64,000 bases of DNA from Volvox africanus (lineage: Eukaryota; Chlorophyta; Chlorophyceae; Chlamydomonadales; Volvocaceae): the NCBI GenBank assembly GCA_030268105.1, contig BSDZ01000094.1, positions 2,422,501-2,486,500 on the forward strand, in the 5' to 3' direction. This document shows positions 31,342 to 43,165 of the stretch, piece after piece (position 1 is the first letter of the stretch; each line of letters opens with the position of its first letter). The notes under the pieces were generated by a model, which did no database searches, was not told the origin of the DNA, and saw only the letters and a program-made list of their open reading frames with translations. Both the position numbers and the translations under genes were made by a program.

Positions 31342-32542
31342 CCTAGCTAGCCAACCCGATTTCGTTGTAGCTGCTAGAGCGCCGGATAGAGGTCTTGAGA
31401 CTGTTGGCGCGCGAGCCACTCAAGAGCCCCTTTTCCTTCAGACCCCTGCTCACTTAATTGTGCCGCATTCAGCAGTGAACACGAATATGGACAACACTGC
31501 TGGACCAAGGGTTCTGCCATTACCTCAAGCTCGAGGGCATGATGACATCCCTGAGGTGATGAGATTGTCGATTCCCGTTCCTAGGCTCAATATTTCGCTG
31601 ACCGACAAGACACCAGGGCATAGCATAGCCGATGCAACTCGTGCGTACGTGCGTGACGCTAAAAAGTACCTCCAAGCTGTTCATGGTGGTGATAATGACG
31701 GTATCAGGTGTCTCTTCGTTGGTAACACCCTCGAGGGCGCAGCGAAGGACTGGTATCGCAATTGGACCAACGCCCGGGGCAGCTATACTTTTGACGAGTT
31801 AGTCGCCGCTTTGCTCGCACGATTCGCTACTGAGGTTCAAGCACGCGATGTGGAAGCTCGTAACGTTTTGGCAGCCGGTAGCTACCACATGCGTCGGGAT
31901 GAAAATGTACCTGCGTACCAGTCACGCTTCGAAGCACTTGTGACTCCCATTGCTGACCTCACCGAATCTGAGCGTGTCTTTTGGTTTAGGCGAGGCCTAA
32001 CGAAACTTTTGGCTAAATGGTGCGCCACTGACTTGGTTGGAGCGCAGATCAAGTCGTATGACGCGTTGGTCGCTTTTGCTAAGGGCGCGGAGATACGACT
32101 TCTTGCCGGCGAGGAAGAAGTCAAGCCTGCCCCTCGTGCAAATGCCGTGCAAGTGCAGGATCCGCTTGGGGAAGCTGTAGCTCTCGACCAGGTCCTCGGC
32201 GCGACCCGCCCCACGCCTACTGCCGCGACGCAACGCAGCAACGGGCAACGCAAGGCGCGTGGGGGCGCTAGCTCGGGTGTCCGTGGTACAGGAGGAGCAG
32301 GTCCGAGCTCGGACCCAGCTAGGAACAGGAAGCGTGGTGGTGCGCCGTCGTCGGCAGCCGCACAGCGTTCCGACCCCAACGCGAAGCGTACTCGTACGGA
32401 CGACACATTTATGCCAAAATGGAATTGCAATCGTTCCGAATTCGAGCGTCGGAAATTGGCCAATGTTTGTCTACGGTGTGCGGAGAATCATTCCACGAAG
32501 GATTGCCCTCTAATGCCGCCGTTTGTACCTCAGCCGAAATAG
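31307..32542 (+). CDS. Element A gag
   Basis: 411 codons. The central Gag domain reads LFVGNTLEGAAKDWYRNWTN, then YQSRFEALVTPIADLTESE, then CATDL. A basic, Gly/Arg-rich linker follows. The C-terminal zinc knuckle CLRCAENHSTKDC has spacing CX2CX3HX4C, one residue shorter than canonical. The start is supported by GTGCTCCATGTC, which is conserved in element C. The frame stops at TAG (32540-32542), and the same frame then continues open into Pol. Confidence 0.92.
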   Translation: MSAEHDDTPHTSLASQPDFVVAARAPDRGLETVGARATQEPLFLQTPAHLIVPHSAVNTNMDNTAGPRVLPLPQARGHDDIPEVMRLSIPVPRLNISLTDKTPGHSIADATRAYVRDAKKYLQAVHGGDNDGIRCLFVGNTLEGAAKDWYRNWTNARGSYTFDELVAALLARFATEVQARDVEARNVLAAGSYHMRRDENVPAYQSRFEALVTPIADLTESERVFWFRRGLTKLLAKWCATDLVGAQIKSYDALVAFAKGAEIRLLAGEEEVKPAPRANAVQVQDPLGEAVALDQVLGATRPTPTAATQRSNGQRKARGGASSGVRGTGGAGPSSDPARNRKRGGAPSSAAAQRSDPNAKRTRTDDTFMPKWNCNRSEFERRKLANVCLRCAENHSTKDCPLMPPFVPQPK

Positions 32543-35500
32543 GGGCTTGCCCGGGTTCCTGCGGAGGGGGCACCACCTGGGATTTCTGAACTAACGCGTG
32601 GTCGGTGGTCATCCTTACGGCCAGCCGTTAAGGCATTGTTGCCTTGTGTACTTGGACACATCGAGCGAGTCATTGCGCAACGCATCACGCTTGACGGACG
32701 CACGGGACTTCTCTGCTTCGACCCGTTGTGTAATTTGTTTACACCTCGCCGTCCCCTGTCATCTATCGATCTGTCTAACCACGTGGTTTTGTTCATCCCC
32801 TCGTCTCTGCGTGAGATGTCGGAACAGTTGGCCATGTACAGGAGGTGTAGGCGTCAATATCCAGGCACGGCCGCATGTGTTTTACTCCCCGCTTTCTGTC
32901 GGCGCAAGGCAGAGGCATCGTTAAGGGGTATGCGGCATGTCCACCGGTTCGAGCCGGGCACCGTTTTGTTTAATGGTGTGGATCGGGAGGGTACGCTGGC
33001 TCCGTGGCCACACCTATCCTACTCGGTTGACGTTTGGTACGAAGCTCCTGATGGGGGTGCCGTTGGTTACGGACCCGCCTTAAGTGCACTGGCGTTGTCT
33101 GCTGGGCATTCGCTCGTAGATAACCGTGTCCCTATGGTTCAGATCGGTTTGAATGGCCGTACTCTGAAGGCACTTGTTGACACCGGTGCCAGCGACGACT
33201 TCATCTCTGTCGCAGAGGTGAATGCGCTGGGGTTGTCCCCAGAGTCGTCTGATTGTCCACAGGTTACCCTTGCTGACGGGGGTAAGCATCCCATCGTGGG
33301 CAGGATTACCCTTAGCCTATCGATAGGCCCTTTGCGTGTTGTGACCCGGCTGTACGTGCTGCAGGGCTTAGCAGAGACTGCACCGTACATAATGGGGTCG
33401 TCGACATTACGACAGTACCGCGCGCGCATCGACATGGAGACCGCAACCCTGCATATGTGCAAGGGTACTCTGTCAATTAAGGTACCTTTCCTGTCGTTCG
33501 AATATGTCACACCAAAGGAGGGCGAAACTGAGGCGGTGCCTATGGTTAATTTCGCTGTGACCGCAATGGCCGTGCGAATCGAACCAGAGCTAGTCGGGCG
33601 TAAGGAGGCCGTCCGTTTGTTACGGAAGGGTGCCCACGGACTGCTTTTAAGGCCGCGGGTGAGCTGTTGTGTCACCACCGCGCAGATTTCTGTGGATCCT
33701 GAGGTTGAGGCCCTACTGTCGCAGTATGAGGACGTCTTTAAAGATATCCCTGGCCTACCACCTATGCGTCCTGTTGATCACACAATCCCTCTCATGCCTG
33801 GAGCGCAGCCTACGGCCCGGCCAATGTACAGGTTGAGTCCATTGGAACTGGACGAGGTGAAGCGCCAGGTGACGGATTTGCTCGCGAAGGGTATGATACG
33901 CCCCAGCACATCCCCGTATTCTGCACCGATTTTGTTTGTCGGTAAGAAGGATGGGACCTTGCGCATGTGCATTGATTACCGGGGGTTAAATGCGAATACG
34001 GTGAAAAATCGCTACCCTTTGCCACGCGTGGACGACCTGTTGGATAAGCTGAAGGGCTCGGCTTATTTTTCCTCAATTGACTTACAACAGGGCTACAATC
34101 AGATTCGCATCGCTGCCTCTGATATCCCGAAAACCGCTTTTCGGACGCCCTTCGGTCACTTTGAGTATACGGTCCTATCATTTGGTTTGACTAATGCCCC
34201 TGCGACGTTTCAGGCGGTTATGGACCGAATGTTTAGGCCGTTTATCGACAGGTTCGTTGTTTGCTACCTGGATGACATCTTGGTATATTCTAAAACGCGC
34301 GAGGAGCACTTGGAGCATCTTCGGCTCGTGCTCGACGTTATGAGGCGGGAGCAATTGTTTGCTAAACGCGCCAAATGCTTTTGGGCGCAGCCTCAGGTGG
34401 AATATTTGGGCCACATTGTGTCGGCCACCGGTGTGAAGATGGACCCGCGGAAGGTCGCCGTGGTTCGCGATTGGCCCGCGCCTCAGAACCTCACGGAGCT
34501 GCGTAAGTTCCTTGGCTTGACCAATTATTTCCGGAAGTTCATTGAAAAATATTCCATCATTGCGGCCCCGCTTACTAACTTAACTCGCAAAGGCGTTTTC
34601 GTTTCGCTCGAGTCGTGGACGTCGCAATGCCAGCGGGCATTCGAAGAGCTCAAACGGATCGTTGCCGAAGATGTCACCCTTGCATTCCCTGATTACTCGT
34701 TGCCATTTCGTGTTGAGGTAGTGTCTGATGCCTCAATATTTGGAAGCGGCGCTGTATTGTTACAGGAAGGGCGACCGATCGCCTTCACGAGTAAGAAGTT
34801 TTCTGGTGCGGAGATTCGCTACACCACCGGGGAACAGGAGCTTCTGGCCGTGCTGCATGCTTTAAAGGAATGGCGCTGTTACCTCGAGGGACGCCCGTTT
34901 ACTTTAAAGACTGACCATAAGCCCCTAACGTTTTTGCAAAGCGTTCCGACGTTGAACCGCCGTCAAGCTAGGTGGATGGAATACCTAGCTAGGTTCAACT
35001 GCACCTGGGAGTATATTTCTGGTAAACTGAATATTGCCGATGCTCTCAGTCGACATCCGTCGCTACACGCTGCAATTTTGGCAGCGCCCGTCGTGCGGCC
35101 GCGTAGCGAGGAGGTACCGATCGCGACGGACCTCGCGGAGCGGTTGAAGGTTGCCTACAACGCAGACGCCTGGTTCGCGGACCCGGCTAATGTAGAAAAC
35201 CTTCGCAAGCAGAATGGCCTTTGGCTACGGACGGAGGGTGCAGCTACGCAAATCGTCGTTCCGAACGACGACGCGCTACGCTACGACATCCTTGCGCGGT
35301 TCCACGAGGACCCGTTAGCAGGACACCCTGGTAGCAAGCGATTGATCGACTTGGTGCAACGTTCCTTTTGGTGGCCTCGTTTGGCTAAGGATGCGGCGAA
35401 CTTCGTCCAGACATGCAGTCTGTGCCAGCGCAATAAGGCTTTGTCCGGTAAGGGCCATGGGTTGTTGCAACCGTTGCCTGTCCCGGATGCGCCTTGGGAA

Positions 35501-36604
35501 AGTGTTTCCATGGACTTCGTAGTCGCGCTGCCCAAAACTGAGGGGGGATACGATGCGGTGTTCGTAATGGTCGACCGTCTGACTAAGATGGTTCACCTAG
35601 CACCATGCACATCATCCTGCACGGCTGAGCAAACCGCACGTTTGTTTTTCGACAATGTGGTTCGGTTACACGGGGTTCCCAAAAATGTGATCTCGGACCG
35701 CGGAGGACAGTTCACGTCTAAGTTTTGGGAAGCGCTCTGCAAGCTAGTTGGCATGCGTGTCAACCTGAGCACAGCGTACCACCCGCAGACTGATGGTCAA
35801 ACCGAACGCACAAACCGCACGTTGGGTGATATGTTGCGCAATTATGCTGGTCGCACACCACTCGTTTGGGATACATATTTGACTGCGGCAGAATTCGCGC
35901 TTAACAACACTGTTAACCGCTCTACAGGCAAAAGTCCGTTCTTTCTTAACTACGGATTTCATCCCGCGCTACCCGTGTGGCGTGAGTTGGAAGTGAACGT
36001 GCCTGCTGCCAAACTTTTTGCCACGTCTTTTATGTCCCGAATCACAGACGCGAAGTCGTGTTTGGACGCGGCGCAGCAACGAACGACGGAATATTACAAC
36101 AAATCCAAGCAGGATGTGACGTTTTCGGAGGGGCAACTCGTGTTGCTAAGCACCAAGAACTTGCGTTCCTTGGCACACGGATCCCGAAAACTCTTACCCC
36201 GTTGGATTGGTCCGTATCCTGTCGTGCGCATGGTTGGGAATGTGGCTGTGGAGCTTGCATTGCCCACTGATATGACCATTCACCCCACGTTTCACGTATC
36301 GCTTGTTCGTCCGTATCGTAGTACGGAACCCGTCCCTGAGCCTGCTAACGCCCCCACAGCGATCGAACCAGTTCCCGAGACCTGGATCGCTGGTAAACAG
36401 AAGTTTTATGATGTGGAGCGGGTGTTAGATTATCGCGCGCGTCGTGTGGGCCGACACCGGCGTAAGCGAACAGTACACGAGTACTTGGTTAAGTGGACAG
36501 GGTATACTGACGAGCACAACTCATGGGAACCGGCACGCAACTTCTCACAGGACATGAAACCCCTGCTCGAAGAAGCCCGCAAACGTGCCACGCAAGCCCA
36601 ATGA
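32543..36604 (+). CDS. Element A pol (protease, RT, RNase H, integrase, chromodomain)
   Basis: The frame is open from the gag TAG to TGA at 36602-36604 (1,353 codons); the first Met is at 32636. Counting from that Met: aspartic protease [11 protein letters not shown] near 182; RT with [13 protein letters not shown] near 478 and the catalytic YLDD at about 544; RNase H ([14 protein letters not shown]) near 692; integrase zinc finger H-x-H...C-x-x-C at about 887-935; integrase DDE residues in [20 protein letters not shown] and [12 protein letters not shown]; chromodomain ([20 protein letters not shown] ... [16 protein letters not shown]) at about 1259-1315. No lesion was seen. No ATG lies near the TAG, so Pol is most simply made as a Gag-Pol fusion by UAG readthrough. 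Confidence 0.95.
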   Translation, partial: GLARVPAEGAPPGISELTRGRWSSLRPAVKALLPCVLGHIERVIAQRITLDGRTGLLCFDPLCNLFTPRRPLSSIDLSNHVVLFIPSSLREMSEQLAMYRRCRRQYPGTAACVLLPAFCRRKAEASLRGMRHVHRFEPGTVLFNGVDREGTLAPWPHLSYSVDVWYEAPDGGAVGYGPALSALALSAGHSLVDNRVPMVQIGLNGRTLKALVDTGASDDFISVAEVNALGLSPESSDCPQVTLADGGKHPIVGRITLSLSIGPLRVVTRLYVLQGLAETAPYIMGSSTLRQYRARIDMETATLHMCKGTLSIKVPFLSFEYVTPKEGETEAVPMVNFAVTAMAVRIEPELVGRKEAVRLLRKGAHGLLLRPRVSCCVTTAQISVDPEVEALLSQYEDVFKDIPGLPPMRPVDHTIPLMPGAQPTARPMYRLSPLELDEVKRQVTDLLAKGMIRPSTSPYSAPILFVGKKDGTLRMCIDYRGLNANTVKNRYPLPRVDDLLDKLKGSAYFSSIDLQQGYNQIRIAASDIPKTAFRTPFGHFEYTVLSFGLTNAPATFQAVMDRMFRPFIDRFVVCYLDDILVYSKTREEHLEHLRLVLDVMRREQLFAKRAKCFWAQPQVEYLGHIVSATGVKMDPRKVAVVRDWPAPQNLTELRKFLGLTNYFRKFIEKYSIIAAPLTNLTRKGVFVSLESWTSQCQRAFEELKRIVAEDVTLAFPDYSLPFRVEVVSDASIFGSGAVLLQEGRPIAFTSKKFSGAEIRYTTGEQELLAVLHALKEWRCYLEGRPFTLKTDHKPLTFLQSVPTLNRRQARWMEYLARFNCTWEYISGKLNIADALSRHPSLHAAILAAPVVRPRSEEVPIATDLAERLKVAYNADAWFADPANVENLRKQNGLWLRTEGAATQIVVPNDDALRYDILARFHEDPLAGHPGSKRLIDLVQRSFWWPRLAKDAANFVQTCSLCQRNKALSGKGHGLLQPLPVPDAPWESVSMDFVVALPKTEGGYDAVFVMVDRLTKMVHLAPCTSSCTAEQTARLFFDNVVRLHGVPKNVISDRGGQFTSKFWEALCKLVGMRVNLSTAYHPQTDGQTERTNRTLGDMLRNYAGRTPLVWDTYLTAAEFALNNTVNRSTGKSPFFLNYGFHPALPVWRELEVNVPAAKLFATSFMSRITDAKSCLDAAQQRTTEYYNKSKQDVTFSEGQLVLLSTKNLRSLAHGSRKLLPRWIGPYPVVRMVGNVAVELALPTDMTIHPTFHVSLVRPYRSTEPVPEPANAPTAIEPVPETWIAGKQKFYDVERVLDYRARRVGRHRRKRTVHEYLVKWTGYTDEHNSWEPARNFSQDMKPLLEEARKRATQAQ

Positions 36605-36648
36605 CCCCTGCAGTCGATGCTGTATGATGCAGCGAGGACGCTGCATAC

Positions 36649-36663
36649 GGGAGGGGGGATAAT
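36649..36663 (+). promoter_or_regulatory. Polypurine tract of element A
   Basis: GGGAGGGGGGATAAT immediately precedes the 3' LTR, the expected primer for plus-strand DNA. The same tract precedes LTRs at 21863 and 39869. Confidence 0.85.
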
Positions 36664-37487
36664 TGTTGTGCTACGGTTCATTTCCCGCCGACGCGTAGGT
36701 CGACGCGATCCTACGAGGCGAAGTGCTTTTGTGATGAACGCATTACATATGAATGAATCTGCATGATATAAATGTATTCGCATACATTTATATATGCATC
36801 TGGCATGTTGTCATTATCCATCGCGACATCGCACCATGGCAAATCCGCCTAGCATGCATGAATAACCGAAGCATTGAAGTGCGCATTATGCTCGTGCTAC
36901 AAAACGATAAGTAATATTATCTGATATAATATTACTTCATTTAAGCACACGTTGAGAGCGCCGCACTCGTCGCGATACATGCCCTACAACCGGATATCAC
37001 TATCCGGACCCTTGCATCATGCGAATGCCGGAAAGGCTTAAACGTTGTTATACGTAGACATCGCCTAGACGCAGTAGGGTTGTCACATCTAGGATCGGCC
37101 TCCTGATGTGAATCGTACGGCATTGCGATGCTGCGAGTATAACAGATGCGAGGACGGCTAAGCTAGACAAGACATTCGATACCGGAGAACACTTGTGTGT
37201 TCTACATTACTATTGCTATACGATATTCTACTTAGCCCGAGCTAAGCCTGAACTTCGCTAATCACCGCCGCGTGATGATTGCTTGCTTCCGGCGCTGACG
37301 GCGATTTCGTCCATTGCATCATTCCGATCTGTAAGACCGTAAGTTATATCTCTCTTCGTCTTGAAGTCTTCCGCTGTCTCTGTTTGCTCTCGCTTGCCTT
37401 GCTGTACTTGCAAGTGCTCGCGCATCGGTGTCGATAGTCTCCAGACGTGCAGATACTCATGAGCAAACGCGAACGAGAGGTACAACA
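36664..37487 (+). repeat. 3' LTR of element A
   Basis: 824 bp, two differences from the 5' LTR noticed by eye. Confidence 0.95.
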
Positions 37488-37492
37488 ATTAC

Positions 37493-38059
37493 CAGGGTAT
37501 AAATGCAACTACGGTTAAAAATTGCTACCCTTTGCTGTGTGTTGACGACCTGCTCAATAAGCTGAGAGGTTTGGCTTATTTTAGCTTGATTGACTTGCAA
37601 CAGGGGTACAATCAGATCTACATTGCTGCATCTGACAATCCAAAAACCACTTTTCGGACCAGACCAGACTGCATGTTTAGAGCGGACTGCATGTTATCAC
37701 CAGGTTATTGGTCTGTTATTTGGATGACATTTTGGTTTATTCCAAAATGCGCAAGGAGCATCTGGAGCATCACAAGCTTGTGCTTGAGGTGATGAAGCAG
37801 GAGCAATTGTTTGCTGTACACGCCAAATGCTTTTGGGCACAGCCCCAGGTGGAGTAGTTGGGCCACATTGTGTCGGCCACTGGTGTGAAGATGGACCCTC
37901 GGAAGGTAGCTGTGGTTCGTGAATGGTCCGCACCTCGGAACCTCGCGGACCTGCGAAAGTTCCTTGGCTTGACCAACTACTTCCATAAGTTCATTTAGCA
38001 ATACTCTATCCTAGTGGCCCCACTTACAAATGTGACGCGCAAGGGAGCTTTCATTTCCC
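37493..38059 (+). pseudogene. Outer element RT, piece 4
   Basis: Resumes exactly where piece 3 stopped (INATTVKNCYPLLCVDDLLNK), then [14 protein letters not shown], a deletion, and [11 protein letters not shown] with the catalytic YLDD still legible near 37715. It has TAG and other stops at 37856 and later. It ends in the RNase H start, where a B-type LTR begins. Confidence 0.88.
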
Positions 38060-38846
38060 CCGATCACCGTTTATGCCGAAGTAGGCTGCAATCCATCCCA
38101 GCACTATTGAGCATGATATAAGCATTTTAGCATGATATATTCGAATATATCTAGCTAATATAGCACGCTACATTTTCACTCATGACATCACGCTGTCGGT
38201 CAACATGTTTGACTCGAGGCTGATACCAATGCGTGAACCCACTATTGGCATAATATTTCATGTAATAATATTCCAAATATTATTACCTCATTCGTATCAT
38301 AAACCACACGTGTATGCGGGAATGCGATGATCGAGATGGTTGGGTCGGCAACTGAATATCGATATTTGGACCTTCGTGTACTGAATACATTGCATCCATT
38401 AATATCACGGATTACACGGTATTTAGAACAGTGCTATGATAGTACTCACACTTGAGATCGGAATCCAGTGAGACTTGTACTGCACATCGGTATCGTGAAC
38501 GTGATAGGTGCGAGGACCGAAGTCGGCTCGATGCTACTTTGGATTAAGTACCCACATACTTAACTCCATTTGATTCTCATACATACGCTCTACTTATTTA
38601 TATTCGGCCTGAGCTATTCCAGCATACCATCTCCAGCCGGATGATGAACGCTGCCCCTGGGGTCTGACGGCAGACTTCTAATTTGCAACTGAAGATCATT
38701 GTAAGTTGAATCTTTCCTTGTCGATAAGTCTTCCGCTGTTACATTACTCGCATTGGATCACCTTGCTGTTCGTAAGCATGATGCACGTGTAGCTAATACT
38801 CAGACGTGCAGATTCAGTGCATGATTGAAGAAGGAAGGATACAACA
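38060..38846 (+). repeat. B-family LTR lacking its first bases
   Basis: Follows the B LTR from GATCACCGTTTATGCC to GGATACAACA, but the first about 18 bp are missing. About 1 kb of outer pol (RNase H to integrase zinc finger) is also missing at this junction, so a deletion accompanied or followed the insertion. Confidence 0.82.
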
Positions 38847-39868
38847 CAAACAGCACGATTGTTCTTTGACAACGTGGCTTGGTTTCGTGGCGTTCCTAAA
38901 AATGTGGTGTCAGACCGTGGAGGTCAATGCAGGTCTAAGTTTTGGGAAGCACTCTGCAAGTTGGTTGGCACGCGCGTTAATCTGAGCACAGCATACCACC
39001 GATGGACAAACCAAACACACAAACCCCACGTTGGGTGATATGTTGCGCAATTTTGCTGGTTGCACACCTCTTGTCTGGGATACGTATTTGACTGTGGCAG
39101 AGTTCGCACTTGACAATGCTGTTAAACGCTCAACAGGTCAAAGCCCATTCTTTCTAAATAATGGGTTTCTCCCTGTGCTACCCGTGTGGCGTGAGCTGGA
39201 GGTGAACGGCCCCGCGGCTAAAACCTTTGCCAAGTCTTTCCTATCCCGAATGAGAGACGTGTGAAAGGCGTATTTGGAGGCGGCGTAGCAACAAACAACG
39301 GATTACTACAACAAATTCAATGGGACGTGACTTTCTCGGAAGGGCAGATAGTTTTGCTGAGCACGAAAAACTGCTCTTTTGCTGAAGGGTCACAAAAGCT
39401 TTTACCCCGCTGGATTGGACAGTATCCCGTTGTGCGCATGGTTGGGAACACAGCTGTCGAGCTTGCCTTGCCCACTGACATGAACATACACCCCACGTTC
39501 CATGTTTCGCTGATCTGCCCCTATCGTGGCACTGAACCCGTCCAAGATACCACTAACACCCCTGCAGCTGTAGAACCAGGTCCCGAGACCTGGACCGCAA
39601 GGCAAACAGGTGTATGATGTGGAGTATGTGTTGGACTATCCCACACGTCGTGTGGGTAGGCACAAACGCAAGCTGACGGTGCATGAGCACTTGGTTAATG
39701 GACTGGGTATTCGAGTGTGCATAACTCTTGGGAACCAGCACGCAACTTTTTGCCGGACATGAAGCCCGTTCTGGAAGAAGCTCGTTTGTGTGCCAATCAG
39801 TCTCAATGATCCCTGCAGTTGATGCTGCGCGGTGCAGTGAGGACGCTGCATACGGGAGGGGGGATAAT
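38847..39868 (+). pseudogene. Outer element integrase, chromodomain and polypurine tract
   Basis: Integrase core ([20 protein letters not shown] with Phe-to-Cys type changes, then [20 protein letters not shown]), the integrase C-terminus ([20 protein letters not shown]), and a chromodomain with frame shifts, ending in TGA at about 39808. The polypurine tract follows at 39853-39868. Confidence 0.85.
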
Positions 39869-40706
39869 TGTTGTATTACGGTTCGATTATCACCAATGCG
39901 TGGGCCGATGTGACTTTACAAGGCAATAAACGAACTTAATAGATGCATTCTAGTAATTAATATATTTGCATTTATTTCGCTAGGTTGGCGTCGTAAAATC
40001 TATGCATTGCGACTTTTCGCCTCGCAAACCAGCTGCATTCATTAATGCGCCCGCTAAGCGAACGTTCGACTCGGCTGGAAGTACGAGGACAGAAGGCATT
40101 TTAATGAAATGACTTGTTAAGTAGTAATATTTGTTATTTTATTACCTTAAATTCTGGCATGAAAAATGCGTGAGTGTGAGAAGTGCGCAAGTCGCAGTGG
40201 TTGGTCGGCAACCGAATATTGATATTCGGCCATTTGCATCGCGTGAATGCCGGGAAGGCTTGTTAATACTATATGCAAATATCTATGATACGCCGCTACG
40301 GTTTGTCACACTTGAGGATCGATGACCTGGTGTGAGTTGTACCATGTATCGGTATCACGAGTATAATATGTGCGAGGACGGCCTAATAGCTTGAGCTTTT
40401 ACCGAGCCCTAAGCGTGTTGTCTTCAATATCATCACATTGTACTATAATACGCTGTGATCGGCCCGAGCCAAGCCTGAGCACTAAGCCTAGTCAGTTGGA
40501 TGATGATCGCTTATCAACGATTCTGATAGCCGAACATATCACTTCGCATCTAATTAACTGCAAGTTGTAATCTTTTTTCACTCTGAAGTCTTCCGCTGCT
40601 CCTAAGATTGTGTCCGGATGCTTTGCTGCCTTGTAAGCATCTCGGCACTAGCACTTAATGCCCAGACGAGCAGATAAGTGCATGAGTGACGAAGAGGGAT
40701 ACAACA
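39869..40706 (+). repeat. 3' LTR of the outer element (D family)
   Basis: 838 bp, TGTTGTATTACGG ... GGATACAACA, directly after the polypurine tract. A partial small repeat (AGATACCCCAGGATACTACAAC) follows. Confidence 0.88.
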
Positions 40707-41231
40707 TTAGATACCCCAGGATACTACAACCCCCTCCCATCTCAACTTTTGCTGTCCTTCGAATGTCATAACAATCTACCTGAATAGAACGCGTTTGATA
40801 TATTTCATAGATAACGTATCATTATTTACAGTAGGACAACCATGCATGAGCCGCACGTGCATGCAAAATGTTGAGATTTCAAAATTTGCAGATAAAGCAG
40901 CGCCAGTTTGATTTATAGCTATGTGATATTTGATCAATTTATTTTTCTACGTTGAAGGGTGAGGTTTGACTGCGGCTTTGGACAATATAATTGAGACTGT
41001 ATGTATTTACATATGTGTAACTTGTTCATACTCATTTCACCGAGCTGCAGAATTTAGGGTTGAATAATAGAGAATGTTGACCTATTATTTCAATGACAAT
41101 CTCTGATACTATTGCTTTATCACGTGTTCTGTATCTTATTCTTGTCATTTTGGAAAATGATTGTCAAAGTGAATGGTTGATGCGGTTGATGATTATATTA
41201 CATACATTTTGGAAACAAATGTGGCATTGTA
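40707..41231. other. No gene seen
   Basis: AT-rich. Apart from the partial small-repeat end at 40707-40731, nothing was recognised. Confidence 0.5.
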
Positions 41232-41803
41232 TGTAGTAGTAGTTGAGAGCCGTAAAGGCTTCTCAAGATGCTGAGAATGAAGGTGCTTCTCCACCTTTGT
41301 ATCATGTTCGTGTGTACATGTTGCCGTACATGTACGACTATCCCCCTCTGGAGGGCACATCTCGCCATACCAACTTATAGTGGGTGTAACTGGTGCCAAA
41401 CAGCGCCAAACAGCCTCTAACTGCCCGTTATGCCATGTTAACAACTGGTATACCCCCTATGAGTTGGTAGGGTTGGGCTCTTTGAACCCTGTCAGCAGAT
41501 GCCTGCCATTTCCAACCCCGGCCATGGGTGTTTGTGTTTCACATCACGACATGCCCCTCTCACATGCATCGTAGCATTCACGGGAGTTTAGGCATCAAGT
41601 CCTTCATGAACGGTTCTTCAGCCCAATTAACTCAGACAGCTGTAGTTTGCTAGCTAGCAAATTCGATCCTATAGGATCGAATTGAAGACCTCAGGATCCG
41701 AATCTCATGGTCACTTCTCAATACCCTGGTGATGCAAAGGCAATGTAAGGCCTTTGAACCTTTATATCATGTTGGTGTGTGCCGTATATGTACGACAACT
41801 ACA
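41232..41803 (+). mobile_element. TRIM-like element, copy 1 (two terminal repeats)
   Basis: The left repeat (about 41232-41341) starts TGTAGTAGTAGTTGAGAGCC and ends GCCGTACATGTACGACTAT. Next comes a non-coding interior starting CCCCCTCTGGAGGGCACATC. The diverged right repeat ends GTGTGCCGTATATGTACGAC-AACTACA at 41803. The interiors at 57978-58300 and 62857-63069 are related (CTCTGGAGGGCACRTCTCG; CACCTACCCCGGCCATGGG). Confidence 0.6.
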
Positions 41804-42780
41804 GTGTAGCAAACTACAATATTGGATCATAAAAATATGAGGTAAGCATGTCGTAAGCAATTACCGAAGCTCGTGATAGGCAATATCACTTGTAAATCTT
41901 GGTAGGAGAGCCAATATTTAAGTCATCCTGGTGAAGTGCTGTGGCCAGACACTAAAGTATACTAAGTGTTCAGAGGTAGAGACTCTGCTGAAACCGGAGG
42001 TTATTTATTAGATGTACAAAGCTTCAACAGTATCCCATTTGTTTGCTTTCGTGGACCGAATTAAACGACACTGCCACATAAAAATCTAGCATGCGTAGGA
42101 CAACTGCTACAGGCAGAGTTTGATATGACCGCCTTGCCTTGTGCTGTGGATATGCTGCATTCCCATCGCCACATCAATTGCCAGATAGCGAGCCAGCATG
42201 CCAGCCAAGCCGCCAGCTCGAATGCAGCCAGCCATGCTCCCATCTGATTATGGATATAAATTAAAATGAACGGGGCAGGGAGGGAGCGGAACAAGAGTCG
42301 GTGTCGGCTTCCTTGAAGCTGGAAAAGGATGGGACCCCAACATCTGCACCGGTGTGGGAACTGTCCACCGTAGCTATACATGTGAAGGCCCCGTCGTCCT
42401 GGGCCTGCTGAAAAATCTGTCCTTTGCCATAACTATATGTTTGATCCTTGACATGAATACCTTTTGCTATGTGGTAATATTATGCTGCACTACGCATGTT
42501 TGCTGAAAACAGCTTTAGTTGAATTAGCTCCGAAGCGCGCCCTGGCGCACCGATGCCGCCATTGGCAGCTCTGGATAGTGCTGCTTTTCCAGTATTTAAA
42601 GCCCACAAAATTCGCATATAGATTGTTCAAAATGTAACATTCATGTCTTAGTGACAGGAAGGCCTTGCCGCACCGCACGATCCTCCAGCGAAACAATACA
42701 ATACAATACAATAAGAGTGAGAGGGGGTGCACGTGGCAGGATAGACAGACAAAGCCACGTGCTCCTCCCCTGCTCTGTGG
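41804..42780. other. No gene; two short interspersed modules
   Basis: Contains the ACAAGAGTCGGTGTCGGCTT module at 42290-42350. At about 42652-42712 there is a CGCACCGCACGATCCTCCAGC segment followed by (CAATA)n, possibly a decayed copy of the SINE-like module. No exon, including the missing kinase HRD exon, was found on either strand. Confidence 0.5.
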
Positions 42781-42846
42781 CTCGGTCCGGTCAGGACCCC
42801 CGGTGCTCGTTTTTGGAGGGTGAGTCGCCCACAGTGTAACACCCCC
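42781..42846 (+). repeat. SINE-like module, longest copy
   Basis: GGTGCTCGTTTTTGGAGGGT ... CGCCCACAGTGTAACACCCC, followed at once by AAAAACAATACAATG and pentanucleotide repeats. It shares its core with 5410-5441 and 9480-9544. Confidence 0.65.
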
Positions 42847-43165
42847 AAAAACAATACAATGTAATACAATGTAATATAATGTAATGTAATGTATACTATA
42901 CTATACCATACTACACTATACTACACTACACTATACTATACCATACCATACCATACCATACCATACCATACCATACCATACCATACCATACCATACCATA
43001 CTATACTATACTATACTATACTATACTATACTATACTATACTATACTATACTATACTATACTATACTATACTATACTATACTATACTATACTATACTATA
43101 CTATACTATACTATACTATACTATACTATACTATACTATACTATACTATACTATACTATTCTATA
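42847..43165. repeat. Pentanucleotide arrays: (AATAC), (CCATA)n, (CTATA)n
   Basis: The period stays five while the unit changes along the array: AATAC/AATGT variants, mixed units, then pure CCATA (about 42940-42998), then pure CTATA (about 43000-43160). Confidence 0.95.

Larger units (their letters stand above)
30017..37487 (+). mobile_element. Young, near-intact Ty3/gypsy chromovirus (element A)
   Basis: 7,471 bp with two 824-bp LTRs (30017-30840 and 36664-37487) and an exact 5-bp target duplication ATTAC (30012-30016 and 37488-37492). It has a primer-binding site at 30844, gag, pol with protease-RT-RNase H-integrase-chromodomain, and a polypurine tract before the 3' LTR. Only two LTR differences were noticed (30375 T versus 37022 C; 30537 A versus 37184 G), so it inserted recently. 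It sits inside the RT gene of an older relative. It is probably autonomous if the gag TAG can be read through. Confidence 0.95.

Noticed and set aside
16256..36604. UAA and UAG both reassigned to Gln, as in some ulvophyte algae
   Set aside because: No in-frame TAA occurs in any long coding frame, TAA ends LINE ORF1, and Gln is written CAA/CAG throughout. Only a UAG-specific effect remains open.
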